Shown here: positions 25,348-34,068 of the stretch, piece after piece
How positions within the stretch are numbered: the stretch's first letter is position 1
How the letters are laid out: each line of letters starts with the position of its first letter
Assembly (NCBI RefSeq): GCF_022385335.1
Contig: NZ_CP092431.1
Coordinates: 3,534,001 to 3,598,000 of the forward strand
Length of the DNA: 64,000 bases
Source of the DNA: Streptomyces deccanensis
GTDB taxonomy: Bacteria; Actinomycetota; Actinomycetes; Streptomycetales; Streptomycetaceae
Direction of reading: 5' to 3'
Notes under the pieces: model-generated
Databases searched by the model: none
Told to the model about the DNA's origin: nothing
What the model saw: only the letters and a program-made list of their open reading frames with translations
Position numbers and translations under genes: made by a program

Positions 25348-26265
25348 ATGGCCATCGACATCCGCAAGGTCACCGGGAACATCGGCGCCCGAGTCTCCGG
25401 CGTCGACATCGCCCGGCCCCTCGACCAGGAGACGGTCGCGGAGCTGCGCGAGGCGCTCAACGTCCACAAGGCGCTCGTCTTCGACGACGTGCACCTCGAC
25501 GACGACAGCCATCAGGCCTTCGTCCGGCACTTCGGCGACATCACCACCGCCCATCCGACGGTGGCCGCCGTCGAGGGCGCCGCGAACGTCCTGCCCGTGG
25601 ACAGCGAGCGGGGCCGTGCCAACCACTGGCACACCGACGTCACGTTCGTCCTCAACCCGCCGCAGGCCACCACCCTGCGCAGCATCACGATCCCGCCGTA
25701 CGGCGGCGAGACACTGATCGCCAACGCGGCGGCGGCCTACCGGGACCTGCCCGAGCCGCTGCGACGGCTGGCCGACGGCCTGTGGGCCGAGCACACCAAC
25801 GACTACGACTACGCGGTGCCGGACGAGGAGATCGACGCGGAGAAGGCCGAGCAGCGCGCCCGGTTCACGTCGATCACGTACCGCACGGCCCACCCGGTGG
25901 TCCGGGTGCACCCGCTGACCGGTGAACGCGGCCTGTTCATCGGCGGGTTCGCGCAGCGGATCGTGGGGCTGTCGCTCGGCGAGTCCCGCAAGGTCCTCGA
26001 TCTGCTCCAGTCGTACGTGACCCGCCCGGAGAACGTGTTGCGGCACCGCTGGTCGGAGAACCAGCTCGTCGTCTTCGACAACCGCATCACGCAGCACTAC
26101 GCCATCGACAACTACGACGGTCTGCCGCGCCGGCTGCACCGGGTGACCGTCGCCGGTGACGTTCCGGTCGGCATCGAGGGCAAGGAGAGCTACTCGATTG
26201 AGGGGGACGCCTCGCACTATACGTCCGTGGCCACCCGGGAGGAGGCGACGCCCGTAGCCGCGTAG
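25348..26265 (+). CDS. TauD/TfdA-family alpha-ketoglutarate dioxygenase
   Basis: Fe(II)/2-oxoglutarate dioxygenase (305 aa); TauD-type members hydroxylate alkylsulfonates next to sulfur so that sulfite leaves. The iron ligands are His95 and Asp97 (HWHTDVTF) and His250 (RITQHYA), and Arg261/Arg265 in RRLHRV can bind 2-oxoglutarate. AAAGGA lies seven bases before the ATG. Last gene of the island, followed by a clear terminator. Confidence 0.9.
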   Translation: MAIDIRKVTGNIGARVSGVDIARPLDQETVAELREALNVHKALVFDDVHLDDDSHQAFVRHFGDITTAHPTVAAVEGAANVLPVDSERGRANHWHTDVTFVLNPPQATTLRSITIPPYGGETLIANAAAAYRDLPEPLRRLADGLWAEHTNDYDYAVPDEEIDAEKAEQRARFTSITYRTAHPVVRVHPLTGERGLFIGGFAQRIVGLSLGESRKVLDLLQSYVTRPENVLRHRWSENQLVVFDNRITQHYAIDNYDGLPRRLHRVTVAGDVPVGIEGKESYSIEGDASHYTSVATREEATPVAA

Positions 26266-26296
26266 TCACCTTCCGTACCGGTCGCGTCCGGATAGC

Positions 26297-26329
26297 GGAC
26301 AGCCCCTCCGCGCGGTGGAGGGGCTGTCC
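26297..26329 (+). terminator. Terminator of the organosulfur operon
   Basis: Perfect 13-bp stem (26297-26309 with 26317-26329) with a 7-nt loop, 31 nt after the dioxygenase stop. Confidence 0.8.
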
Positions 26330-26377
26330 AGACTGTCGGCGTTTTTGCCGATCTCACGCATTGGACGAACCGCGCCC

Positions 26378-27763
26378 ATGCCCAGCACCTCCGTCAAGGC
26401 TCCACAAGAGCCCGACGCGTCCCTGTCCCACGGCCTCAAGCAGCGCCACCTCTCGATGATCGCCCTCGGCGGTGTGATCGGCGCGGGCCTCTTCGTCGGG
26501 TCCGGGGCGGGCATCGCCGCCGCCGGTCCGTCGATCGTCCTCGCGTACGCGCTCTCCGGGCTCCTCGTCATGCTGGTGATGCGGATGCTCGGTGAGATGT
26601 CCGCCGCGTACCCCTCCTCGGGCTCCTTCTCCGCGCACGCCGAGCGCGCCATCGGTCCGTGGGCGGGCTTCACGGCCGGCTGGTCGTTCTGGGTGCTGCT
26701 CTGCACGGCCGTGGGCCTGGAGGGCATCGGCGCCGCGAAGATCGTGACGGGGTGGCTGCCCGGGACGCCCGAGTGGGCCTGGGTGGCGCTGTTCATGCTG
26801 GTGTTCCTCGGCACCAACCTGGCCGCCGTGAAGAACTTCGGCGAGTTCGAGTTCTGGTTCGCCGCGCTGAAGGTCGGCGCGATCTCCCTGTTCCTGGTGC
26901 TGGGCGTGCTGGCCGTCGCCGGTGTCCTGCCCGGCACCGAGGCGCCCGGCCTCACCAACCTCACCGGCGAGGGAGGTCTGCTGCCCGGCGGTGCGGACGG
27001 CCTGGTCATCGGACTGCTGGCGTCGATCTTCGCGTACGGCGGTCTGGAGACCGTGACGATCGCGGCGGCCGAGTCCGATGACCCGGTGAAGGGCGTGGCC
27101 ATGGCGGTCCGTACGGCGATGTGGCGCATCGCCCTCTTCTACATCGGCTCCATGGCGGTCATCGTGACCCTCGTCCCGTGGGACTCGAAGGAGGTCGTGG
27201 AGAAGGGCCCGTACGTCGCCGCCCTGGACCACCTGGGCATCCCCGGCGCCGGTCAGGTGATGAACGTGGTCGTGCTGGTGGCCCTGCTGAGCGCGATGAA
27301 CGCCAACATCTACGGCTCGTCCCGGATCGCCTACTCGCTGGTGGCGCGCGGGCAGGGCCCGAAGGTGATCGGCCGGGTCTCGGGCGGGGTTCCCCGGATC
27401 GCGGTGCTGGCGTCCAGCGTCTTCGGTTTCCTCTGCGTCCTGCTGAGCTACTGGCGCCCCGACGACGTCTTCCCCTGGCTCCTCAACATGATCGGGGCGG
27501 TCGTCCTCGTCGTCTGGATCCTCATCGCCGTCTCGCAGTTGCTCCTGCGCCGCCGTATCGAGCGTGAGGCCCCGGAGCGGCTGGTCGTGCGGATGTGGGC
27601 GTTCCCCTGGCTGACGTGGGTGGCGCTCGCGGGGATGGCCGCGATCTTCGTCCTGATGGCCCGGGAGCCGGGGACGCGGACGCAGTTGTACTGGACGGGC
27701 GGGATGACGCTGGTCCTGGCGGTGGCCGGGTACGCCCGGCAGCGGGTGCGCGCCACGCGCTGA
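26378..27763 (+). CDS. Amino-acid permease (APC superfamily), second copy
   Basis: Twelve-helix importer of 461 aa beginning MPSTSVKAPQEPD and carrying the same HGLKQRHLSMIALGGVIGAG signature and helix order as the permease at 13773. Helix 6 (GGLETVTIAAAESDDP) and the C-terminal half differ enough to suggest another substrate. The ATG at 26378 has no clear ribosome site; the frame is open upstream to 26315, inside the previous terminator region, which speaks for the shorter form. Confidence 0.85.
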   Translation: MPSTSVKAPQEPDASLSHGLKQRHLSMIALGGVIGAGLFVGSGAGIAAAGPSIVLAYALSGLLVMLVMRMLGEMSAAYPSSGSFSAHAERAIGPWAGFTAGWSFWVLLCTAVGLEGIGAAKIVTGWLPGTPEWAWVALFMLVFLGTNLAAVKNFGEFEFWFAALKVGAISLFLVLGVLAVAGVLPGTEAPGLTNLTGEGGLLPGGADGLVIGLLASIFAYGGLETVTIAAAESDDPVKGVAMAVRTAMWRIALFYIGSMAVIVTLVPWDSKEVVEKGPYVAALDHLGIPGAGQVMNVVVLVALLSAMNANIYGSSRIAYSLVARGQGPKVIGRVSGGVPRIAVLASSVFGFLCVLLSYWRPDDVFPWLLNMIGAVVLVVWILIAVSQLLLRRRIEREAPERLVVRMWAFPWLTWVALAGMAAIFVLMAREPGTRTQLYWTGGMTLVLAVAGYARQRVRATR

Positions 27764-27801
27764 CCTCGGCGCGGCGCACGCCGGCGTCGCACGCACACTT
27801 C

Positions 27802-27847
27802 AGGGCCCTCGCGCGGAGGACGGACGGTCGGTTCGCGCGAGGGCCCT
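27802..27847 (+). terminator. Terminator after the second permease
   Basis: Perfect 13-bp stem (27802-27814 with 27835-27847) around a 20-nt loop, followed by TTC. Confidence 0.75.
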
Positions 27848-27885
27848 TTCGCGTGCCCGGGCACGCCCTCACAGTCTCTTGCTGC

Positions 27886-27912
27886 TAGCGTGCACTTGCA
27901 AGTACTTTGCAA
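27886..27912 (+). promoter_or_regulatory. sodF promoter with Nur box
   Basis: TAGCGT (27886-27891) fits a -10 box. TTGCAA (27896-27901), a 5-nt spacer and TTGCAA (27907-27912) exactly match the TTGCAA-N5-TTGCAA consensus I recall for Nur, the nickel-responsive Fur-family repressor of Streptomyces. The operator would cover the expected start near 27898, blocking transcription when nickel is plentiful and Ni-SOD is used instead. Confidence 0.8.
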
Positions 27913-27934
27913 TAAGAGGTCGGAGGGGACCCCC

Positions 27935-28576
27935 ATGCCCGTCTACACGCTTCCCGAACTGCCGTACGACTACGCGGCGCTGGCGCCCGTGATCAGCCCC
28001 GAGATCATCGAGCTGCACCACGACAAGCACCACGCGGCGTACGTCAAGGGAGCCAACGACACGCTGGAGCAGCTGGCCGAGGCGCGGGACAAGGAGACCT
28101 GGGGGGCGATCAACGGCCTGGAGAAGAACCTGGCCTTCCACCTCTCCGGCCACATCCTGCACTCGATCTACTGGCAGAACATGACCGGTGACGGTGGCGG
28201 CGAGCCCCTGGAGAAGGACGGCGTCGGCGAGCTGGCGGACGCGATCGCCGAGTCCTTCGGCTCCTTCGCGGGCTTCAAGGCCCAGTTGACCAAGGCCGCC
28301 GCGACCACGCAGGGCTCGGGCTGGGGTGTCCTCGCCTACGAGCCGCTCAGCGGGCGGCTGGTCGTCGAGCAGGTCTACGACCACCAGGGCAACGTCGGCC
28401 AGGGCTCCACCCCGATCCTGGTCTTCGACGCCTGGGAGCACGCCTTCTACCTGCAGTACAAGAACCAGAAGGTCGACTTCATCGACGCCATGTGGGCCGT
28501 CGTCAACTGGCAGGACGTGGCCCGCCGTTACGCCGCCGCCAAATCGCGCGCGGATGTGCTGCTGCTGGCCCCCTGA
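27935..28576 (+). CDS. sodF: Iron superoxide dismutase
   Basis: Cytosolic enzyme (213 aa) that turns superoxide into oxygen and peroxide. Metal ligands are His28 ([10 protein letters not shown]), His76 (ILHSIYW), Asp165 and His169 ([12 protein letters not shown]). The ATG at 27935 is preceded by CGGAGGGG. In Streptomyces this Fe-type enzyme is the back-up for the nickel enzyme and is repressed by Nur, in agreement with the Nur box in front of it. Iron rather than manganese use is inferred from this regulation. Confidence 0.93.
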   Translation: MPVYTLPELPYDYAALAPVISPEIIELHHDKHHAAYVKGANDTLEQLAEARDKETWGAINGLEKNLAFHLSGHILHSIYWQNMTGDGGGEPLEKDGVGELADAIAESFGSFAGFKAQLTKAAATTQGSGWGVLAYEPLSGRLVVEQVYDHQGNVGQGSTPILVFDAWEHAFYLQYKNQKVDFIDAMWAVVNWQDVARRYAAAKSRADVLLLAP

Positions 28577-28640
28577 GCCGGCGACCGGACGCCCTGCTCG
28601 TGATCGTCTTCTCAACCTTCACCGGGCAGGCGGAAAAAGG

Positions 28641-28677
28641 GAGAACCCCCGCGAGGACGTGACTCGCGGGGGTTCTC
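28641..28677 (+). terminator. Terminator of sodF
   Basis: Perfect 15-bp stem (28641-28655 with 28663-28677), 7-nt loop. Confidence 0.85.
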
Positions 28678-28800
28678 GCCGTCCGGGCCGGAAAAACGCC
28701 ACGGCGGGACGCGTTCCGGTCTGACCGGTTCCCCGGCTTTCGCCCTATGCTCCCGGTTCCGGCCGGATTCCCGATCCGGCGCACCGGACCGGGAGGTCGT

Positions 28801-29019
28801 ATGGACGTGAGTTACAAGCACTGCCCTCCGTGCGGCGGCGGCAAGCCCCTGCCCTTCCACAAGGCGGACAAGGCGGTGCGGCTGTACCTGGAGTCCCTGG
28901 GCAAGAACCCCGCCGGCTGGTGGCGCTGCGCCAACCACGGCGAGAAGGGCCGCTGTCTGTTCGTCCAGCCGTACGGCAAACAGAGCGAGGGCCTCACCCT
29001 CCCCGAGTCCTTCCGGTGA
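28801..29019 (+). CDS. Small Cys-rich, probable zinc-ribbon protein
   Basis: A 72-residue protein starting MDVSYKHCPPCGGG. Cys8, Cys11, Cys43 and Cys52 with His20 and His46 could bind one zinc ion. The central part (KAVRLYLESLGKNPAGWWRCANHGEKGRC) looks like a compact fold rather than a chance frame. GGAGG lies before the ATG at 28801. I do not recognise the family. The last codons lie inside a 25-bp tandem repeat, so the C-terminus may vary between strains. Confidence 0.65.
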   Translation: MDVSYKHCPPCGGGKPLPFHKADKAVRLYLESLGKNPAGWWRCANHGEKGRCLFVQPYGKQSEGLTLPESFR

Positions 29020-29088
29020 CCAACCACCGGTCGCCCTCCGGTGACCAACCACCGGTCGCCCTTCCCGTGACCAACCACCGGGCGCCCT
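29013..29088. repeat. Three 25-bp tandem repeats
   Basis: Two identical 25-bp units (29013-29037 and 29038-29062) and a third 24-bp variant (29065-29088). Each unit carries GGTGACC and ACCGGTC in inverted orientation. The stop codon of the upstream small gene is in the first unit. Confidence 0.8.
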
Positions 29089-29105
29089 ACGGCGAGTGAG
29101 CCGAA

Positions 29106-29197
29106 GGGGCGCGCCTGTGTCGAGACGGCGAACGCGCGCAGGCCCGACGAAGGAGGGCTGAGCACGATCGCCGTCTCGACACAGGCTTCTGCGCCCC
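29106..29197. repeat. Long hairpin with 36-nt loop
   Basis: A perfect 19-bp stem (29113-29131 with 29168-29186) is extended outward by GGGGCGC/GCGCCCC (29106-29112 with 29191-29197) across a 4-nt bulge. The loop is unusually long for a terminator. It lies between convergent genes and may stop both, or may be a small mobile or structured element. Confidence 0.6.
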
Positions 29198-29215
29198 GGA
29201 GGCGAACCGAGCCCT

Positions 29216-29869
29216 TTAAAGAAGGTTGCTGAAGTCGGGGCCCTGGGTGCGGGTGCGCTTGATCTCGTAGAAGCCGGGGACCGAGGCGACGAGGAGGGTG
29301 CCGTCCCAGAGCTTGGCGGCCTCCTCGCCCTTCGGGGCGGGGGTGACGACCGGGCCGAAGAAGGCGATCTGCTCGCCGTCGGCGCCGGGGACGGCGATGA
29401 CGGGCGTGCCGACGTCCTGGCCGACCTTGTCGATGCCCTCCTTGTGGGAGGCGCGCAGCTGCGGCTCGTACGGGGTGGAGTCCCAGTGGTCCATGAGGGA
29501 GTCGGGCAGGCCGACGTCCTTCAGGGCCGCGGCGACCGTCTCCTTCTCCGGGCCCTCGCCCTGGTTGTGGATACGGGTGCCGAGCGCGGTGTAGAGGTCA
29601 CCGAGGACCTCGGCGCCGTGCTCCTCCTGGGCGGCTATGACGACCCGCACCGGACCCCACGCCTTCTTCTCCAGCAGCTCGCGGTACTCCTCGGGCAGCT
29701 CGTCGAGCTTGGGCTCGTTCAGTACCGCGAGGCTCATCAGGTGCCAGCGGACCTCGATGTCCCGGACCTTCTCCACCTCCAGCACCCACCGCGAGGTCAT
29801 CCAGGCCCAGGGGCACAGCGGGTCGAACCAGAAGTCGACAGGAGCCTTGCCGGAGGTCTGCTCGGTCAT
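29216..29869 (-). CDS. DsbA-family thioredoxin-fold protein (Rv2466c-like)
   Basis: A 217-residue thioredoxin-fold protein with the active-site region FDPLCPWAW: Cys19 is present but the second cysteine of CPWC is replaced by Ala22. It is close to the mycothiol-dependent reductase group of Rv2466c (WHLMSLAVLNE, a helical insert and GTPVIAV cis-Pro region). A one-Cys site suggests action through a mixed disulfide with mycothiol. GGAG precedes the ATG at 29869. Divergent from the first aminopeptidase N gene. Confidence 0.82.
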   Translation of the reverse strand: MTEQTSGKAPVDFWFDPLCPWAWMTSRWVLEVEKVRDIEVRWHLMSLAVLNEPKLDELPEEYRELLEKKAWGPVRVVIAAQEEHGAEVLGDLYTALGTRIHNQGEGPEKETVAAALKDVGLPDSLMDHWDSTPYEPQLRASHKEGIDKVGQDVGTPVIAVPGADGEQIAFFGPVVTPAPKGEEAAKLWDGTLLVASVPGFYEIKRTRTQGPDFSNLL

Positions 29870-30025
29870 GGTTCTCCTCGGAAGAGATCGATAAGGCGAA
29901 GTCGTGCGGGCTCGGTCTACCGGGCGACAACCCGGCAACACCGGGGACCGCCCCGGCCATTCCCGCGTCGCATGGCAGGATCGGGATGTCCGCATACTGA
30001 ACACCACCCCGAGGGAGTGCCGCCC

Positions 30026-32620
30026 GTGCCCGGTGAGAATCTGACCCGTGACGAGGCCCAGGAGCGGGCCGCGCTGTTGTCCGTCGACGGTTACGAGGTC
30101 TCCCTCGACCTGCGGTCCGCCGTCGGGGACCCCGGTGACCTGGCCGGCGAACCGCGCACCTTCCGTTCGGTGACGACGATCCGCTTCCGGTGCGCCGACC
30201 CGGGCGCCACGAGCTTCGCCGACCTGGTCGCGCCACGGGTGACGGCCGTCTCCCTCAACGGCAAGGACCTCGACCCGAGCGAGGTCTTCGACGGCTCCCG
30301 GATCACCCTCGACGACCTGGCCGCCGAGAACGAGCTGGTGGTCGACGCCCAGTGCGCCTACTCCCGCACCGGCGAGGGCATGCACCGCTTCGTCGACCCC
30401 GAGGACGGCGAGGTCTACCTCTACACCCAGTACGAGCCGGCCGACTCCCGCCGGGTCTTCGCGAACTTCGAGCAGCCGGACCTCAAGGCCCCGTACCGCT
30501 TCGAGGTGCGCGCCCCCGAGGGGTGGGTCGTGTGGAGCAACGGGGTCGGCGAACAGACGGACGGCGTGTGGCGCTTCGCGGAGACCAAGCCGATCTCGAC
30601 GTACATCACGGCGATCGTCGCGGGCCCGTACCACTATGTGACGGACACCTACGAGCGGACCTTCGAGGACGGTACGCGGCTGGAGATCCCCCTCGGCGCG
30701 ATGTGCCGCAAGGGTCTCGCGCCCTACTTCGACTCCGACGACGTCTTCCTGATCACCAAGCAGGGCCTGGACTTCTTCCACGACCACTTCGACTACCCGT
30801 ACCCGTTCGGGAAGTACGACCAGGCGTTCGTGCCCGAGTACAACCTCGGCGCGATGGAGAACCCCGGACTGGTCACCTTCCGCGAGGAGTTCATCTTCCG
30901 GGGCAAGGTCACGCGGGCGTCGTACGAGCGGCGGGCCAATGTGATCCTGCACGAGATGGCGCACATGTGGTTCGGCGACCTGGTGACCATGGTGTGGTGG
31001 GACGACCTGTGGCTGAAGGAGTCCTTCGCGGACTTCATGGGTTCCTTCTCGATGGTCGAGGCCACCCGCTTCACCAACGGCTGGGTCACCTTCGCCAACA
31101 ACCGCAAGTCCTGGGCGTACCGCGCCGACCAACTGCCCTCCACCCACCCGATCACGGCCGACATCCGTGACCTGGAGGACGCCAAGCTCAACTTCGACGG
31201 CATCACCTACGCCAAGGGCGCCTCCGTGCTGAAGCAGCTGGTGGCGTACGTGGGGCGCGAGGCGTTCCTGGAGGGCGCCCGGCGCTACTTCAAGCGGAAC
31301 GCGTACGGCAACACGAAGCTGGGCGACCTGCTGTCGGTCCTGGAGGAGACCAGCGGGCGGGACATGGCGTCCTGGTCGCGGGCGTGGCTGCAGACGGCGG
31401 GCGTCAACTCCCTCACCCCGCAGGTGCTGCTCGACCCCGAGGGCCGGATCGACGAGCTGGCGGTGGTGCAGGAGGCCGCGGAGTCGCACCCCGAGCTGCG
31501 GCCGCACCGGGTGGCGATCGGCCTGTACCGGCGGGCGAACGGGGAGGACGGCTCGGGCCCGCTGGAGCGGTACGCGCGGGCCGAGGTGGACGTGGACGGG
31601 CCGCGTACGGTGGTCGCCGAGCTGGCGGGGGCCGAGGCGCCGGCGCTGGTGCTGGTCAACGACGACGACCTGACCTACTGCAAGATCCGGTTCGACGCGG
31701 CGTCGCTGGACACGCTGCGGGCCGGGCTCGGCGACATCACCGACCCGCTGGCGCGGGCGCTGTGCTGGTCGGCCCTGTGGAACCTGACACGGGACGCGCT
31801 GCTGCCGGCTCGGGACTTCGTCGACCTCGTGCTGCGGTTCGCGGGGCGGGAGTCCGACATCGGTGTGCTCCAGATGCTGCACGCCTGGGCGGGCTCGGCG
31901 CTCACCCACTACGCGGCGCCCGCATGGCGGGAGACCGGGGGCCGACTGCTCGCGGAGGGCGCGCTGCGGGAGCTGCGGGCGGCCGAGGCGGGCAGTCAGC
32001 ACCAGCTGACGTGGGCCCGGTTCTTCGCCTCGGTGGCCTCGGGCGAGGCCGAACTGGCGGTGCTGCGGGGGCTGTTGGCCGGGACCGAGAAGGTCGACGG
32101 GCTGGAGGTCGACCAGGAGCTGCGGTGGGCGTTCCTGGAGCCGTTGGCGACGTACGGGGTCGCCGACGAGGGGGTCCTCGCGGCCGAGCTGGCGCGGGAC
32201 GACACGGCCTCCGGGAAGCGGCACCAGGTGCGGTGCCTGGCGGCGCGGCCGTCCGCCGCGGTGAAGGCGCAGGCGTGGGCGTCGGTGGTGGAGTCGGACA
32301 CGCTGTCCAACGCGTTGGTCGAGGCGACGATCACGGGGTTCTCGCGGCCGTCCCAGCGGGAGTTGGTGGCGCCGTACGCGGTGAAGTACTTCGACGTGAT
32401 CGAGCGGGTGTGGGCCGAGCGGTCCATCCAGATCGGAATGGATGTGGTCCGGGGGCTGTTCCCGTCGCTCCAGGACTCGCAGGCGACGCTGGACGCGACG
32501 GACGCGTGGCTCGCCTCGCACGAGTCGGCGCCGCCGGCGCTGCGGCGGCTGGTGATCGAGGCGCGTGACGATCTGGCCCGGGCGTTGCGGGGGCAGGAGT
32601 GTGACGCGGCGGTGGGGTAA
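30026..32620 (+). CDS. pepN: Aminopeptidase N (M1 zinc metallopeptidase), copy 1
   Basis: Cytosolic aminopeptidase (864 aa) that removes N-terminal residues from peptides, downstream of Clp and proteasome. The exopeptidase motif GAMEN is at 275-279, the zinc site HEMAH at 309-313 with Glu332 (in LWLKESFADF) as third ligand. The C-terminal ERAP1-like helical domain follows from about 530. The GTG at 30026 has GAGGGAG about eight bases upstream and the beginning PGENLTRDEAQERAALL matches copy 2 at 45224. Full length, no truncation. Confidence 0.93.
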   Translation: MPGENLTRDEAQERAALLSVDGYEVSLDLRSAVGDPGDLAGEPRTFRSVTTIRFRCADPGATSFADLVAPRVTAVSLNGKDLDPSEVFDGSRITLDDLAAENELVVDAQCAYSRTGEGMHRFVDPEDGEVYLYTQYEPADSRRVFANFEQPDLKAPYRFEVRAPEGWVVWSNGVGEQTDGVWRFAETKPISTYITAIVAGPYHYVTDTYERTFEDGTRLEIPLGAMCRKGLAPYFDSDDVFLITKQGLDFFHDHFDYPYPFGKYDQAFVPEYNLGAMENPGLVTFREEFIFRGKVTRASYERRANVILHEMAHMWFGDLVTMVWWDDLWLKESFADFMGSFSMVEATRFTNGWVTFANNRKSWAYRADQLPSTHPITADIRDLEDAKLNFDGITYAKGASVLKQLVAYVGREAFLEGARRYFKRNAYGNTKLGDLLSVLEETSGRDMASWSRAWLQTAGVNSLTPQVLLDPEGRIDELAVVQEAAESHPELRPHRVAIGLYRRANGEDGSGPLERYARAEVDVDGPRTVVAELAGAEAPALVLVNDDDLTYCKIRFDAASLDTLRAGLGDITDPLARALCWSALWNLTRDALLPARDFVDLVLRFAGRESDIGVLQMLHAWAGSALTHYAAPAWRETGGRLLAEGALRELRAAEAGSQHQLTWARFFASVASGEAELAVLRGLLAGTEKVDGLEVDQELRWAFLEPLATYGVADEGVLAAELARDDTASGKRHQVRCLAARPSAAVKAQAWASVVESDTLSNALVEATITGFSRPSQRELVAPYAVKYFDVIERVWAERSIQIGMDVVRGLFPSLQDSQATLDATDAWLASHESAPPALRRLVIEARDDLARALRGQECDAAVG

Positions 32621-32903
32621 CTGCCGCCGGGGCATTGGATGTTGCGCACCCGGCGACCGCCGCTGGGCGGGGCCGGGTGCGCGACGGTCCGCCTGCGCGC
32701 ACGCGCCCCCGAGCCACTGGGCGCCTGACCCGGTTCAGGGTTACGAAATTCGGGTAATCAGAGCCGTAACCTTTTTCGGCCCCCGTCCGGACCAGCGGAT
32801 ATCGGCACTCGAACGCACGTACTTTAGTGCGGTCTTGTCCGGATTTGTCGACGGGCGTGTAACAGAGGTTCCTGGGCGGGCCCGACGCGGGAACCTCCCG
32901 GTC

Positions 32904-33980
32904 ATGACGCACAACACCCCGCTCTCCCCCCGCCCCCTCCGTCGCCTCTCGGACGTCACGCGCCGGGTGCTGACGGCCGCGCAGCTGCGCGCGCAGGGTG
33001 TCACCGCCGCCGAGACGAACGAGCAGTGCCGGCCCGGTGGCTCCTGGCAGCAGATCCTGCCGGGTGTGTTCCTGCTGCACCCGGGCCCGCCGACCTCGGA
33101 GGAGCGCCTGCACGCGGTGCTCTCGTACGCGGCCCGCTCCCCGTTCCGCGAGACCTCCACCGGGGCCGCCGGCGTCACCGGCGTCCCCGCGCAGCCGAAC
33201 GCCGACGAGCCCCGCCCGGCGGCGACGCCCCGCTACACGGACGCGGTGATCACCGGGCTCGCCGCCCTGACGCTGCACGGCTTCGCCTCCGCTCCCCCGC
33301 TGCCGTCCCTCGACACGATCGACGTCCTGGTCCCCCGGCTGCGCCGGCTGCGGACCGTGGGGTGCGCGCGGATCGTCCGCACGCCGGCGGTACCGACGCC
33401 GACGTATGTGACCGGGCTGCCCGTCGCCCCCGTACCGCGCGCCCTGGCGGACGCGGTCGGGGAGATCTCCGACGCGGCGACCGTGCGCAGGCTGCTGACG
33501 GAGGCGGTGCGCGGCGGGCACACCGAACCCGCCGCCGTCATCCGCGAGTTGACGGAGGCACGGCTGCTGAACCGTCCGCACGTGGCCGACGCGGTGGAGT
33601 CGCTGCTCGCGGAGGGGCGGGCCGTCGCGGAGGACCTCCTGTACCGGATGGTCCGCGAACACGCCCTCCCCGACCCGGTCTGGAACGTGGACCTCCGCCT
33701 TCCCGGCGGCCCGCACCTCGGCGGCCTCGACGCGTACTGGCCGGAGCAGGCCGTCGCGCTCGAACTGGACACCCGGGCCCCGCGCCAGGAGGACGACGCG
33801 CTGTGGTCCGAGTACGCCCGCAAGCGCGAGATGTTGGAGCGGCTCGGCATCACCGTCGTCCACGTCACCCCCCGCAAACTGCGTGACTCCCTGGAACAGC
33901 AGGCGGCCGTGGTCCGCACCGCGCTGATGGCGTCGTGCGACCGCGATCCGGCGGCGTACGTCGTGGTGCTTCCCCGGTGA
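32904..33980 (+). CDS. AbiEi-like winged-helix plus DUF559-type nuclease-like protein
   Basis: A 358-residue protein of the large actinobacterial group that resembles AbiEi antitoxins: a winged-helix start (residues 12-60, RVLTAAQLRAQGVTAAE...), a middle domain with ALTLHGF and RTPAVP, then a C-terminal part like very-short-patch or DUF559 nucleases. In that part GGLDAYWPEQAVALELD gives Asp276 and Glu287/Asp289, and Lys308 is in YARKREML, as in a PD-(D/E)xK core. No AbiEii toxin gene is adjacent, so it is probably an orphan regulator or nuclease. The 283-bp gap before it shows a CGCAC/GTGCG hairpin near 32814-32831 and no gene. Confidence 0.7.
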   Translation: MTHNTPLSPRPLRRLSDVTRRVLTAAQLRAQGVTAAETNEQCRPGGSWQQILPGVFLLHPGPPTSEERLHAVLSYAARSPFRETSTGAAGVTGVPAQPNADEPRPAATPRYTDAVITGLAALTLHGFASAPPLPSLDTIDVLVPRLRRLRTVGCARIVRTPAVPTPTYVTGLPVAPVPRALADAVGEISDAATVRRLLTEAVRGGHTEPAAVIRELTEARLLNRPHVADAVESLLAEGRAVAEDLLYRMVREHALPDPVWNVDLRLPGGPHLGGLDAYWPEQAVALELDTRAPRQEDDALWSEYARKREMLERLGITVVHVTPRKLRDSLEQQAAVVRTALMASCDRDPAAYVVVLPR

Positions 33981-34008
33981 TCGGGTAACTCGTACCAACA
34001 GGAGGGGA

Positions 34009-34044
34009 GAGGAAGGGCCGCCGGTGCTTCGGCGGCCCTTCCTC
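34009..34044. terminator. Bidirectional terminator
   Basis: Perfect 14-bp stem (34009-34022 with 34031-34044), 8-nt loop, between convergent genes. Confidence 0.8.
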
Positions 34045-34068
34045 ATGTCATCCGGCCGGAGGCGGGGG

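Noticed and set aside
29106..29197. Terminal inverted repeats of an insertion sequence
   Set aside because: No transposase, no direct target repeats visible, and the arms are only 36 bp apart; kept as a hairpin.
29216..32635. 1139-codon minus-strand frame opposite the first aminopeptidase N gene
   Set aside because: Only its last 217 codons (the DsbA-like gene) are real; the rest is antisense to pepN and Arg/Pro/His-rich.
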